Shown one piece after another: positions 8,691 to 17,773 of a stretch of 58,485 nucleotides of DNA. The DNA lies in the NCBI RefSeq assembly GCF_000153765.1, contig NZ_DS022294.1:1086678-1145162 (forward strand), given 5' to 3'. How positions within the stretch are numbered: the stretch's first letter is position 1; each line of letters starts with the position of its first letter. The notes under the pieces are model-generated. The model saw nothing but the letters and a program-made list of their open reading frames with translations, was not told the DNA's origin and made no database searches. The translations under genes were made by a program, and so were the position numbers. This DNA comes from Mariprofundus ferrooxydans PV-1. Its GTDB lineage: Bacteria > Pseudomonadota > Zetaproteobacteria > Mariprofundales > Mariprofundaceae.

Positions 8691-9425
8691 CTACTGCGCA
8701 GGGTAATCAATGAACGGGACCTCGATTTCACCGCTGACGATGACGGTGATTTTGTTCTCGCCGGCGGAGAGGGCCGGCTGCGCGTTATCGGCCGAGGCCT
8801 TGGCCATCATCGCCATTTCGGCGCGGTAGATACGCGGTTGCGGAGCCTGGCCGCTGGTATTGAGACGGATGATACGGAAACTCTCCGCGTCCAGCCCTTT
8901 GGCCATACCGGCTGCCTTGCTGCGGAAGTTGGCAATGGCCTGTCGGCGCAGTGACTCCATCGCCTGTTTGGATATGGCATCGCTGACACGGAAGTTGAGG
9001 TTTGAGAGGTGCGCGCCGGCAGATTCAATCGCATCCAACCACTTCGGCACCGCTTTCAGGTTCGTCGTGCTGATCTGACCGCTCTGGGTCATCTGCCAGC
9101 CGACACGTACGCGCGGACTGTTCTTCACATACTTCCAGACCGGCTGCATGTTGCGGCTCAGCGTTTTCAGCTTCACATCTGTTTCCTGCTTCAAACGCTG
9201 TTCGATCGCACCACTGACCTTGTTGACGTAGCTGCGCACAGCATCCGCATCCTTGCCCTGCTTCTCCACCCTGAAAGAAACAATCACTTCATCATTGGGC
9301 AGCACCATCTCCGCGCTGGCCGAGAGATTGATACGCGTACCTTCCGGAAAATATTCAGCATCATCCTGAGCCCGTGCCAACATAGGCGTTAACAGCAGGA
9401 GAACGGACATCAATAAATAACGCAT
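8691..9425 (-). CDS. SIMPL-domain (DUF541) periplasmic protein
   Basis: A 244-residue protein with a signal peptide (residues 1-19, ending ARA) and the DUF541/SIMPL pattern: INLSASAEMVLPNDEVIVSF near the start, LNFRVSDAISKQAMESLRRQAIANFRSKA in the middle (typical helix of the family) and a final VIVSGEIEVPF strand. Members such as E. coli YggE are periplasmic or outer-membrane-associated and linked to oxidative stress tolerance. Biochemical function is unknown. It follows the RuBisCO operon on the same strand after 80 bases and may or may not be co-transcribed. Confidence 0.85.
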   Translation of the reverse strand: MRYLLMSVLLLLTPMLARAQDDAEYFPEGTRINLSASAEMVLPNDEVIVSFRVEKQGKDADAVRSYVNKVSGAIEQRLKQETDVKLKTLSRNMQPVWKYVKNSPRVRVGWQMTQSGQISTTNLKAVPKWLDAIESAGAHLSNLNFRVSDAISKQAMESLRRQAIANFRSKAAGMAKGLDAESFRIIRLNTSGQAPQPRIYRAEMAMMAKASADNAQPALSAGENKITVIVSGEIEVPFIDYPAQ

Positions 9426-9505
9426 GACGCCATTATGGATGTGATTGTGCCGGCCCGCAAGTTGGCGGTCAGATCACTGCTGTCGATAATATGATTAAGA
9501 GAGGC

Positions 9506-9802
9506 TCAGCAGTCGGCTTCCCAGCCGGCTGCCTTTGCCTTCTCCACAGCCTCGCCGTGAATGCGCATGAAGCGCTGGCGGATATCCTCCGGCAGATTGC
9601 CGACAAGAAAGCCGTATTTTTCCCACTCGGCATCCACCTTAATCCAAAGGCTTTCGATTCCCTGTCCCAGCCAGCCTTCGCAGGTTTCGCTCTCGGGGAT
9701 CAGGCCGAATACGCGGGCATCGCGGATAATCTTGCCGATATCCGTCATGCCGCCATTTAGATCATTATCCATACCGACGTACTTTTTCGATGGTTCTGAC
9801 AT
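9506..9802 (-). CDS. Small conserved protein, last gene of the RuBisCO operon (possible CbbN)
   Basis: A 98-residue soluble protein with no catalytic motif that I recognise, rich in Gly, Glu and Trp (MTDIGKIIRDARVFGLIP, ESETCEGWLGQGIESLWIKV). Its ribosome-binding site (TAAGGAG) overlaps the cbbO stop codon, so it is co-translated with cbbO. In Nitrosomonas europaea the operon is described as cbbLSQON, with cbbN of unknown function. Homology with this gene is a guess from position. It could be a helper of the CbbQO activase or a RuBisCO-associated factor. Confidence 0.75.
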   Translation of the reverse strand: MSEPSKKYVGMDNDLNGGMTDIGKIIRDARVFGLIPESETCEGWLGQGIESLWIKVDAEWEKYGFLVGNLPEDIRQRFMRIHGEAVEKAKAAGWEADC

Positions 9803-9812
9803 CCCTATCTCC

Positions 9813-12149
9813 TTAGCTCGTCAGACTGGCGAACAGAGTCGGCAGCTTTTCGGGCAAGCGGTCGACATGGTCGACAACCGTGTAATTGTTGGCACCGAAG
9901 ATACGTTTCACGTAGGCATCGGCATTCGCATCCAGCGTGAGACAGTAGCTCATCACCCCTCTGGTGTGCAGCTCCTCGACAGCCTTGCGCGTATCATGGC
10001 GCAGATGTTGCGGATCACGCTCATCAATATCCGCAGGTTCACCGTCGGTAACGATCAGCAGCAGCTTGCGCCGCTCAGGCTGCCTGAGCAGATGCTCGCC
10101 TGCATGGCGCATCGCTGCTCCCATGCGGGTGGAGAGTCCGCCCTTCATGCCGGCTAACCGCGCTTTTGCCTCATCGCCGAAGGTCTGGTTAAAGTCCTTG
10201 AAGCGGAAATACTGAACATCATGACGCCCATCGGAGGCAAAGCCGTGGATAGCAAACGGATCACCAATACCGTTGATCGCTGTAGCGACCAGCGTGGCTG
10301 CCTCTCTGGTCAACTCCAGCACGGTTTTCTCGGAGCCCTCCACCATCTCATTGGTGGACTCCGACAAATCAAGCAGCACCGTGACCGCCAGATCGCGGTT
10401 TTTGATCACATTGCGCATCGTGATGCGCGGGTTGGGCTGCTCACCCATGCGGATGGCGATCATCGCATCGACTGCTGCATTCAGATCAATCTCGTCGCCG
10501 TCTTCCATATTGCGTACCCGCTGCACACCCTCGGGTGAGAGCAGATCGATAATCTGCTTGATGCGGTGCGCTACAGGCTTGTATTCGACAAGGATCTTCT
10601 CCACCGTTTCCGGGTCACCCTTGGTCGGTCGACGCTCATATACCGTGGCCCAGTCGGGGCGAAACAGCTGCACCTGATAGTCCCACTCCTGATAATGGAA
10701 CGGATCGGAGACAGGCTCCCTGCCCCACATCCGGTTAAAACTGGTAGTTGCCTCACCGGCATCCTCGTAAGGGAAGAACTCGGTCGCGCAGATCCACACC
10801 TCCTGGGCATCGTCGCCGGCCAACTCGCAATCGACCTCATTGGCCATCTCGACGGCCGAAACATAGCGACGCACCTGACGTTGACTGGCCGGAATATACT
10901 CCAGCCCGTGCTCGGCAAAATTAAATGCCTCAAACTCCCAGACAAAACGGTTATCGTCACGGTAGGGAATGCGGATCGACTGCAGTATGCGCAGGCTCGG
11001 CACCTGTTTGCGCTGCACAAACAGATGGTAGAGATCCATGCCCAGGTGCCAGGAAAAACTATTATCGAGTTTTTTCAGCTCGATACCATCATGAAATTTT
11101 GAAGCCAGAAACTCCAGCTCCTCGTCGTCGCAACTGATGCTGCTGTCGAGCAGCATGTGGGCAAAGTGCTCCAGAGTCACAATACTCTCATGCTCCACCG
11201 CAGCACTGTATTCAGCGGCAAACAGGCGGCCCCATAACTGTTTCAGGCCGGGAAAGTCCTGCATGGCGCAATACTCGACGCGTGCATCCTCAATCAGGGC
11301 GATAAAAAACATCTGCGCCTGTGAGAGCTCCTCTGCGGAGATTGCCGAACGGGTATAGTGCATATGTGCGGCCAGATGTGCCGCCTGAGCACGATAAAGC
11401 TCCACGCCGGAAACATCACCAACATCATCCAGCGCATCGGGCAGGTGCATGACATGGTGTTCGATATAGGGTTTGAAACCTTCATGATCGGCAGCTGCAG
11501 GACGCAGAAAGAAGTCACGTCCCCACAGCGCACGCAGGTAGAAATTCAGCTTGCGCTGGGTATCGATAAACAGCGTGCCGCGCCGCTCCTGTTGCAGCAT
11601 CTTTTTACTGTCGGATGTCTCCAGCGCGAAATATTTCACCAGGTTCTGCAGATCGCGCCGGTAGGCCTCGGCGCCGAAGTTGGCCCAGCGCCTGAGACCG
11701 GAAAGCGTCAGCTTGGAGAGCAGCTCATCAATATTGGCCAGCATCGGGCGCAGACCGCGCGATGCCTTGGCCGAGATCTGATGCACCAGCGTCAGATAGC
11801 CGCGCAACAATTCCGGATCCCCGAGGCGTCTGGCGGCAGCAGGCAGAGAGGAGAACATCAGTGAGATCACCTCACCCGATGTCATTGAGGAGAGCTTCAT
11901 CGCTGCATGGATACAGTCGCCAATCACATCCTCGCCGCACTCCTTCACAACCTGCGGCATCTCCTGCAGATAGGAGGCAACCAGATCCGTACCACGGCCG
12001 AGCTTGTATAGCCCGCTACCGCCTTCCAGATACTCCTGCAGGCCGGCCGGCGACATGATGCGCGCCGCATCCTGAAGGCTCGATTCGAGTACCTCCTTCA
12101 GCTGCGGTGAGGCTTCGGCAAACTGCTCTCTGTAATCATCCAGATTCAT
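9813..12149 (-). CDS. cbbO: RuBisCO activase adaptor subunit CbbO (vWA domain)
   Basis: A 778-residue protein. The C-terminal von Willebrand A domain spans about residues 590-775 and keeps the full MIDAS site: Asp 594-x-Ser 596-x-Ser 598 (DLSES), Thr 674 in GGLSTRMG and Asp 702 in VTDGEP. The long N-terminal part is helical. In characterised systems CbbO bridges the AAA+ CbbQ hexamer to inhibited form I RuBisCO, which is then remodelled to release tight-binding sugar phosphates. It begins 9 bases after the cbbQ stop. No good Shine-Dalgarno is seen, so translation is probably coupled to cbbQ. Confidence 0.95.
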   Translation of the reverse strand: MNLDDYREQFAEASPQLKEVLESSLQDAARIMSPAGLQEYLEGGSGLYKLGRGTDLVASYLQEMPQVVKECGEDVIGDCIHAAMKLSSMTSGEVISLMFSSLPAAARRLGDPELLRGYLTLVHQISAKASRGLRPMLANIDELLSKLTLSGLRRWANFGAEAYRRDLQNLVKYFALETSDSKKMLQQERRGTLFIDTQRKLNFYLRALWGRDFFLRPAAADHEGFKPYIEHHVMHLPDALDDVGDVSGVELYRAQAAHLAAHMHYTRSAISAEELSQAQMFFIALIEDARVEYCAMQDFPGLKQLWGRLFAAEYSAAVEHESIVTLEHFAHMLLDSSISCDDEELEFLASKFHDGIELKKLDNSFSWHLGMDLYHLFVQRKQVPSLRILQSIRIPYRDDNRFVWEFEAFNFAEHGLEYIPASQRQVRRYVSAVEMANEVDCELAGDDAQEVWICATEFFPYEDAGEATTSFNRMWGREPVSDPFHYQEWDYQVQLFRPDWATVYERRPTKGDPETVEKILVEYKPVAHRIKQIIDLLSPEGVQRVRNMEDGDEIDLNAAVDAMIAIRMGEQPNPRITMRNVIKNRDLAVTVLLDLSESTNEMVEGSEKTVLELTREAATLVATAINGIGDPFAIHGFASDGRHDVQYFRFKDFNQTFGDEAKARLAGMKGGLSTRMGAAMRHAGEHLLRQPERRKLLLIVTDGEPADIDERDPQHLRHDTRKAVEELHTRGVMSYCLTLDANADAYVKRIFGANNYTVVDHVDRLPEKLPTLFASLTS

Positions 12150-12158
12150 GACAGATGC

Positions 12159-12971
12159 TTATTCAACAAAAAATGTCTGCACTGCAGCTTCAAGTGTCTC
12201 GTACATATCCGGATCGTCGGTCAGCGGCGTCACCAGCGTCATCATGCAGGCAGCCATCGGTTCAACGCCTTCGGCGATCATATTGCCCGCATAGACCAGC
12301 AGACGGGTGGAGATACCCTCGTCCAGACCGTGTCCCTTGAGATTTCTGGCGCGTTGGGCGATCTGCACCAGCTTGACCGCAATTTCACTCTCCACGCCGG
12401 CTTCTCTGGCGACAATATCGGCCTCTGTCTCCGCTTGCGGGTAATCGAAATTGAGCGCACCGAAGCGCTGCTTGGTGGACTGCTTCAGATCCTTCATCAG
12501 GCTCTGATAACCGGGATTATAGGAGATCACCAACTGGAAATCGGGATGCGCTTCAATCAGCTCGCCCTTCTTGTCCAAAGGCAATGTGCGACGATGATCG
12601 GTCAGAGGATGAATCACCACGGTCGTGTCCTGACGCGCCTCAACCACCTCATCGAGGTAGCAGATCGCACCGATACGGGCCGCCGTGGTCAGCGGGCCGT
12701 CCTGCCATTTGGTACCATCCTTATCGAGCAGGAAACGCCCGACAAGGTCGGAGGCGGTCATATCTTCATTACAGGCTACGGTAATCAGCGGCCGGCCGAG
12801 CTTCCAGGCCATGTACTCTACAAAACGGGACTTACCGCAACCGGTCGGCCCCTTGAGCATCATAGGCAGACGACGGGCGTATGCCGCATTATAGAGTTCC
12901 ACCTCATTGCCAACCGGCCGGTAGAAAGGCTCGGCTTTTACCCTGTATTGATCGGTATTCATCTCGCTCAT
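12159..12971 (-). CDS. cbbQ: RuBisCO activase AAA+ ATPase CbbQ (MoxR family)
   Basis: A 270-residue AAA+ protein with Walker A GPTGCGKS (residues 41-48), Walker [11 protein letters not shown] (about 103-112) and a sensor-1 Asn in VISYNPGY. It forms the ATP-driven ring of the CbbQO activase that reactivates form I RuBisCO. It is separated from cbbS by 130 bases that contain a strong stem-loop, but is otherwise in the same operon. ATG 12971 has AGAGGA about nine bases upstream. Confidence 0.97.
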   Translation of the reverse strand: MSEMNTDQYRVKAEPFYRPVGNEVELYNAAYARRLPMMLKGPTGCGKSRFVEYMAWKLGRPLITVACNEDMTASDLVGRFLLDKDGTKWQDGPLTTAARIGAICYLDEVVEARQDTTVVIHPLTDHRRTLPLDKKGELIEAHPDFQLVISYNPGYQSLMKDLKQSTKQRFGALNFDYPQAETEADIVAREAGVESEIAVKLVQIAQRARNLKGHGLDEGISTRLLVYAGNMIAEGVEPMAACMMTLVTPLTDDPDMYETLEAAVQTFFVE

Positions 12972-13049
12972 CTCATCTTTCCTCTGCTGTTCGCATTGTG
13001 GTCATATTAATTACTTCTCACTCCGGCCAGGGGCCGCAGCGATAGCAGC

Positions 13050-13087
13050 GGAGCGGGCACCAGAAACCGTGTTCTGCCACCCGCTCC
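13050..13087 (-). promoter_or_regulatory. Stem-loop in the cbbS-cbbQ intercistronic gap
   Basis: An 8-bp perfect outer stem GGAGCGGG/CCCGCTCC, a short internal loop, then an inner 5-bp stem CAGAA/TTCTG around a six-base loop. No T run follows, so it is not a simple terminator. It could stabilise the cbbLS message 3' end or attenuate read-through, which would give more RuBisCO than activase. Confidence 0.6.
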
Positions 13088-13101
13088 TGCCACCTTGTGT
13101 G

Positions 13102-13458
13102 TTACACCGGCTTGCCGCGGAAAATGACCATCTCGGCCCCTTTCGACTGGGCAAAGTTGTCGTAGCCAACCAGACGCACATGGTTGTTCGGATGCGCCTT
13201 ATGGCAGGCCTCGGCTTCGCCGAGAATCCGATCCACGTCGGTCTCACCGAATAACGGCAGCTTCCACATATACCAGTAGTGGTCGAAGGCGCTTTCCGGT
13301 TCGGTGTGCTCGACAGCCGGGTTCCAGCCGCGGCTGACGATATACTCCACCTGCTTACGAATGCGATCGGCATCCATCTCCGGCAGGTAGGAGAAGGTTT
13401 CGAATTTACGGCTTGAGACATCGCTCAGGCTGGATGGGTAATCTTGCATTTCACTCAT
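13102..13458 (-). CDS. cbbS: RuBisCO small subunit, form I
   Basis: A 118-residue small subunit that caps the L8 core to form L8S8. It has the family pattern [20 protein letters not shown], a central [13 protein letters not shown] and the late [15 protein letters not shown] and IFRGKPV. ATG 13458 has GAGGAA seven bases upstream. It lies 124 bases after cbbL with a small hairpin in between. Confidence 0.97.
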   Translation of the reverse strand: MSEMQDYPSSLSDVSSRKFETFSYLPEMDADRIRKQVEYIVSRGWNPAVEHTEPESAFDHYWYMWKLPLFGETDVDRILGEAEACHKAHPNNHVRLVGYDNFAQSKGAEMVIFRGKPV

Positions 13459-13543
13459 GATTCAGTTCCTCATCTTGGGTATTGGTTTTTTGTTCACTAT
13501 TCAATAAATCGCAAAACAGGGGCAGGACCATATCGGCCTTGGA

Positions 13544-13566
13544 GGGGCGCCCTACAGTCCCGCCCC
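13544..13566 (-). promoter_or_regulatory. Stem-loop between cbbL and cbbS
   Basis: A perfect 6-bp GC stem (GGGGCG/CGCCCC) around an 11-base loop, 18 bases beyond the cbbL stop. It lacks a T tail. It may be an mRNA stability or processing element. Confidence 0.45.
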
Positions 13567-13582
13567 ATTCGCGACAAAGGGG

Positions 13583-15004
13583 TTACTTGTGGGCCACGTC
13601 GAGCTTGTCCACGGTGTCGAATTCGAACTTGATCTCTTTCCATGTTTCCATCGCAATCTTCAGCTCCGGACTGCTCTCGGCGGCTGTGGTCAGAATATCC
13701 TTGCCCTCTTTTTCCAGAGCACGGCCCTGATTTCGCGCTTCCACACATGCCTCAACCGCTACACGGTTGGCTGCAGCACCTGCAGCATTGCCCCATGGGT
13801 GACCCAGAGTACCGCCGCCGAACTGAAGGACAGAATCATCGCCGAAAATGTTGACCAGTGCCGGCATATGCCAAACATGGATACCACCGGAAGCCACCGG
13901 CAATACGCCTGGCATCGAGCCCCAATCCTGATCAAACATGATACCGCGTGAGCGATCTTCCTTAACGAAGGAGTCGCGCATCAGGTCGATCCAGCCCAGT
14001 GTTGCATCGCGATCGCCCTCAAGCTTGCCCACCACAGTACCGGAGTGCAGGTGGTCGCCGCCGGAGAGGCGCAGCATCTTGGTCAACACGCGGAAGTGAA
14101 TACCATGGCGCGGGTTGCGGTCGAGTACGGCATGCATGGCACGGTGAATATGCAGCAACATACCATTATCACGACACCACTGAGCCAGGCCGGTATTCGC
14201 CGTGAAGCCGCCGGTCAGATAATCGTGCATGATAATCGGTGCGCCCAGTTCCTTGGCGTATTCCGCACGCTTGTACATCTCTTCCGGAGTCGGAGCGGTC
14301 ACGTTCAGGTAGTGCCCCTTGCGCTCGCCGGTCTCAGCTTCCGCCTTGTGGATAGCCTCCATTACAAAGTCGAAACGCTGACGCCAGCGCATGAACGGCT
14401 GTGAGTTGACGTTTTCGTCATCCTTGGTGAAGTCCAGACCGCCGCGCAGACCTTCATAACAGGCACGGCCATAGTTTTTCGCCGAGAGGCCCAACTTGGG
14501 CTTGATGGTACAGCCAAGCAGCGGCCGTCCGTATTTGTTCATCTTGTCGCGCTCAACCTGGATACCGTGTGGCGGGCCATTACATGTCATAACATAGGCC
14601 AGCGGAATACGGACATCTTCCAGTCGCAGCGCACGTACAGCCTTAAAGCCGAACACGTTACCGACCAGCGAAGTAAGCACGTTTACCACCGAGCCCTCTT
14701 CAAACAGGTCGATCGGGTAAGCGATAAAGGCATAGAATGCTTCATCATCGCCAGGCACGTCCTCAATGGCATAGGCACGACCCTTGTAGTAATCCAGATC
14801 TGTCAACAGATCAGTCCATACAGTCGTCCATGTGCCGGTAGAAGATTCGGCTGCCACAGCTGCCGCCGCCTCCTCTCGCGGCACACCCGCCTGCGGGGTA
14901 ATCTTGAAGCAGGCGAGAAAATCGGTATCTTTGAGCTTGTACTCAGGCATCCAGTATGTTTCGCGATAATCCTTCACACCCGCCTGATAAGTTTTTACTG
15001 CCAT
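13583..15004 (-). CDS. cbbL: RuBisCO large subunit, form IA
   Basis: Carboxylates ribulose 1,5-bisphosphate in the Calvin cycle. The 473-residue chain is full length for form I. Lys 168 and Lys 170 in TIKPKLGLS, carbamylated Lys 194 followed by Asp-Asp-Glu ([13 protein letters not shown]), His 287 in HIHRAMHAV and loop-6 Lys 327 in VGKLEGDR are all present. The sequence type ([18 protein letters not shown]) and the cbbQO neighbours, with no carboxysome genes, indicate the IAq branch. ATG 15004 has AGGAG six bases upstream. Divergent cbbR suggests LysR-type control. Confidence 0.99.
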   Translation of the reverse strand: MAVKTYQAGVKDYRETYWMPEYKLKDTDFLACFKITPQAGVPREEAAAAVAAESSTGTWTTVWTDLLTDLDYYKGRAYAIEDVPGDDEAFYAFIAYPIDLFEEGSVVNVLTSLVGNVFGFKAVRALRLEDVRIPLAYVMTCNGPPHGIQVERDKMNKYGRPLLGCTIKPKLGLSAKNYGRACYEGLRGGLDFTKDDENVNSQPFMRWRQRFDFVMEAIHKAEAETGERKGHYLNVTAPTPEEMYKRAEYAKELGAPIIMHDYLTGGFTANTGLAQWCRDNGMLLHIHRAMHAVLDRNPRHGIHFRVLTKMLRLSGGDHLHSGTVVGKLEGDRDATLGWIDLMRDSFVKEDRSRGIMFDQDWGSMPGVLPVASGGIHVWHMPALVNIFGDDSVLQFGGGTLGHPWGNAAGAAANRVAVEACVEARNQGRALEKEGKDILTTAAESSPELKIAMETWKEIKFEFDTVDKLDVAHK

Positions 15005-15179
15005 AATTTATCTCCTGTTGGGATAGTAACCCGGTGGGGGTTGGCCTGATTCCGCTCATCTCCGCCGCATTACCTTGATGGGTGAATTCTAGGTCGCACT
15101 TGATATAAATAATAATTAATAGATATAATGATATCCATTTACTATTGTTAATGCATAAAAACACGACAGGATGTGACAT
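15005..15179. promoter_or_regulatory. Divergent cbbL/cbbR promoter region with candidate CbbR site
   Basis: A 175-base intergenic region, very AT-rich between 15098 and 15150. TTA-N7-TAA at 15116-15128 fits the LysR/CbbR TNA-N7-TNA pattern, but the AT-rich context makes such matches easy by chance. The cbb promoter presumably overlaps it. Confidence 0.5.
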
Positions 15180-16091
15180 ATGATTAAAGCCACCCTGCAA
15201 CAACTGCGTCTGTTTGAAGCTGTCGCCCGTTTCGGCAGCTTCACCCGCGCTGCCGAAGCCATTCACCTGACCCAGCCGGCGATCTCCATCCAGGTTAAAA
15301 GACTGGAGGAGACACTCGGAGCGCCCCTGTTCGAGCAGATGGGCAAGAAGATCTATCTCACCGCCGCCGGCAAGGAGCTTTATGCAACATGTCGGCATGT
15401 ATTCGACAGTCTGGGTACATTCGAGGGTAAACTGGATGAACTGCGTGGCGAAGTTGCCGGTCCGCTCAATCTGGCTGCTGTAACCACCGCCAAATATTTT
15501 CTACCCCACTATCTGGGCGCCTTCCTGCGCCGCTACCCGAAAGTACTGCCTCAACTCAAGGTGAGTAACCGGGCACGCATTACCGAACGGATGGAAGCAA
15601 ATGAGGATGATATCTATATCCTGGCCACACTGCCGGAACGCATTGATATTGAAGTCCACCCCTTCCTCAAGGATGAACTGGTTGTCTTTGCCCATCCGAA
15701 ACACCCGCTGGCGAATAAAAAGAAGATCCCGCCGGAGCTGTTACTCGGTGAGCGTATTATTTCACGGGAAGCCGGCTCGGGTATCCGCATGACGTTTGAA
15801 CGACTACTGGCTGAGAGGGGTGTAACGCTGGAGCCCTATATGGAGCTGGGCAGCGGTGAGGCCATCAAACAGGCAGTGATGTCCGGCATCGGCATTGCCA
15901 CACTCTCCACATTCAGCCTGAAACTGGAGCTGGAAACCGGACGTCTGGTGGTGCTGGATGTGGAGGGCATGCCGATCAGACGCAACTGGTACGCGGTACA
16001 CAGGCGCGGCAAGCACCTGACCCCCTCGGCTTTGAAATTTATCGAGTTTTTGCAAACTGCGGACATATCCGTGCTGAGCGAACATCTGTGA
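15180..16091 (+). CDS. cbbR: LysR-type regulator of the cbb operon
   Basis: A 303-residue LysR protein with an N-terminal winged HTH (LRLFEAVARFGSFTRAAEAI, then HLTQPAISIQVKRLEETLG) and a type-2 periplasmic-binding-like effector domain from about residue 90. Divergent transcription from cbbL is the classical cbbR position. CbbR proteins sense Calvin-cycle metabolites such as RuBP or NADPH; the effector here is unknown. ATG 15180 has AGGA nine bases upstream. Confidence 0.93.
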   Translation: MIKATLQQLRLFEAVARFGSFTRAAEAIHLTQPAISIQVKRLEETLGAPLFEQMGKKIYLTAAGKELYATCRHVFDSLGTFEGKLDELRGEVAGPLNLAAVTTAKYFLPHYLGAFLRRYPKVLPQLKVSNRARITERMEANEDDIYILATLPERIDIEVHPFLKDELVVFAHPKHPLANKKKIPPELLLGERIISREAGSGIRMTFERLLAERGVTLEPYMELGSGEAIKQAVMSGIGIATLSTFSLKLELETGRLVVLDVEGMPIRRNWYAVHRRGKHLTPSALKFIEFLQTADISVLSEHL

Positions 16092-16187
16092 TACAGCGCC
16101 GGCCCACAACGTGGGGCCTGCCTTTTCAGCATGATTTCATCTTGATGATGAGAATAAACCACGCTGTATAACGATGGAGAGGTAAAC

Positions 16188-16730
16188 ATGAGAAAGCTAT
16201 CAACATATATCGGCATATTGATGATCATGAGCCTTGCCAGCGGCTGCGCACCGAAGGTACGCAGCGAATTTGACAAGACATTTAATTTTGCCGGATTGAA
16301 ACACTACGCCCTGATGCCAAGCGTTTCCTCGCAAACAGGCAAGCTGCCGACCGGTCCGAAAGTCGATCAGCGCATGCAGCAGATCCTGCATGATACTCTG
16401 GCGGCAAAAGGCTACAGCCGGTCAGACACGCCGGATTTTTATCTGCGTTACCGACTGATCTCAAAACTGCGGATCAGCCGTGGTCCCGGTTTCAACCTGG
16501 GCTACCTCGGCGGTAATATGGGAATGGGCATGTACCGCAGCCGGTTCCCGGAAAAATATGAAACGGCCGGCCTGACGATCAGCATCTATGATGACAAGGA
16601 TAATCTGCTATGGCGCGGCGCTGCTGAAAAAGAGTGGAATACGCATAACAAGGACCCCCTCTATACCGACGGGTTGATGGTAAAGCTGGTGACGGCAGTG
16701 TTGGATAAATTTCCGCCGAAAAACAAATAA
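16188..16730 (+). CDS. DUF4136-type lipoprotein
   Basis: A 180-residue lipoprotein precursor with lipobox LASGC (Cys at about residue 20). The mature part has the DUF4136 layout: SEFDKTFNFAGLKHYALMP near the start, a DTPDFYLRYRL strand, a Gly-rich loop, and LTISIYDDKDNLLWRGAAEKEW near the end. These are outer-envelope lipoproteins of unknown function. GGAGAGG precedes the ATG, and the stop overlaps the next start by one base (TAATG). Confidence 0.8.
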   Translation: MRKLSTYIGILMIMSLASGCAPKVRSEFDKTFNFAGLKHYALMPSVSSQTGKLPTGPKVDQRMQQILHDTLAAKGYSRSDTPDFYLRYRLISKLRISRGPGFNLGYLGGNMGMGMYRSRFPEKYETAGLTISIYDDKDNLLWRGAAEKEWNTHNKDPLYTDGLMVKLVTAVLDKFPPKNK

Positions 16731-17344
16731 TGCGCTACCCCAGCACACATCAAACCATCTACCCGCAACTGCTGGGCGGAATATTTGTCCTGTTTTTCAT
16801 CTGGATGGCCATCGCACCGGTTTCCCGCGATGTATGGCTGGCTGAAGCGATACCGGTCATGCTCGTCTTTGCAGCCTTAACCGCAGGCTTTCGCAGCTTC
16901 CGTTTCAGCTCCACAGCCTACACGCTGATGGCCGTATGGCTGTTCTGGCACACCGTTGGCGGCCACTATACGTTTGCCCATGTTCCCTTCGGCTGGGTTA
17001 CCGACCATTTCGGTTTCCAGCGCAATAATTTTGATCGCATCGGTCACTTCAGCGTCGGCTTCTATGCCTATGCCATGGCCGAGTGGTTGCTGAGAAAGCG
17101 TTATTGCGGTCCGGTTCTGGCCACGATTTTCAGTATCCTGCTCATCATGAGTGTGGCGGCCGGCTATGAAATCGTCGAGTGGTGGTATGCCGTAGCCGAT
17201 GGCGGCGATGCCGGTATCGAATTTCTCGGCTCGCAAGGCGACATCTGGGATGCACAGAAGGATATGCTCGCCGATACGCTGGGGGCGATCACAGCCATGC
17301 TGCTGTTCTGGATCGTCCGGCCACACCTGCACAGGCAGGCTTAG
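16730..17344 (+). CDS. DUF2238 integral membrane protein (YjdF-like)
   Basis: A 204-residue inner-membrane protein with about six hydrophobic segments. The family signature is visible: VGGHYTFAHVPFG, NNFDRIGHFSVGF, GYEIVEWW and GDIWDAQKDMLADTLGA, with many conserved polar residues inside the membrane portion. Function is unknown. It is translationally coupled to the preceding lipoprotein through a TAATG overlap. Confidence 0.88.
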   Translation: MRYPSTHQTIYPQLLGGIFVLFFIWMAIAPVSRDVWLAEAIPVMLVFAALTAGFRSFRFSSTAYTLMAVWLFWHTVGGHYTFAHVPFGWVTDHFGFQRNNFDRIGHFSVGFYAYAMAEWLLRKRYCGPVLATIFSILLIMSVAAGYEIVEWWYAVADGGDAGIEFLGSQGDIWDAQKDMLADTLGAITAMLLFWIVRPHLHRQA

Positions 17345-17440
17345 TATCCCTTCGCACAGCAGGGCCTGTTGCTTGCATGCTGCGACTGCGACGGTAAGCT
17401 AAGCGGGCGTCATTCTTATGGCCAACCGGAGGGCAAGCAC

Positions 17441-17773
17441 ATGATCGAAGGCTCCTGCCTGCGCATATATCTGACCGAATCGAGTAAAATCGACGGCAAA
17501 CCGGCGATGGAAGCGATTCTGATCCTCTGTCGTGAAGCAGGGCTGGCCGGTGTCTCGGTCATACGCGGCATCGAAGGAGTGGGCGAAGGCGGCATTCACT
17601 CCGCCTCTTTTCTGGCTCTCTCCAACGACCTGCCACTGCTGGTTGAAGCGATCGACACGACCGCACGTATTGAGCAGGCGCTGGAGATGATGCGCCCCCA
17701 TCTGGCCCACTGCCTGGTCGCTTACTGGCCGGTATCCCTGATGCGTACGGAGTATTTACATAGACATGATTGA
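17441..17773 (+). CDS. DUF190 protein (PII-like fold)
   Basis: A 110-residue protein of the DUF190 family, which has a GlnB/PII-like ferredoxin fold. Key pattern: LRIYLTESSKIDGKPAMEAILILCREAGLAGVSVIRGIEGVG, then a C-terminal strand ending in a variable tail. ATG 17441 with GGAGGG upstream is the natural start; the frame is open to 17369, but the extra residues are cysteine-rich and unlike the family. The last eight bases overlap the start of the Crp-type regulator, so the two are made together. Confidence 0.88.
   Translation: MIEGSCLRIYLTESSKIDGKPAMEAILILCREAGLAGVSVIRGIEGVGEGGIHSASFLALSNDLPLLVEAIDTTARIEQALEMMRPHLAHCLVAYWPVSLMRTEYLHRHD

Noticed and set aside
13011-13421. Minus-strand frame of 136 codons overlapping cbbS
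   Set aside because: It is another frame over the strongly conserved cbbS gene.
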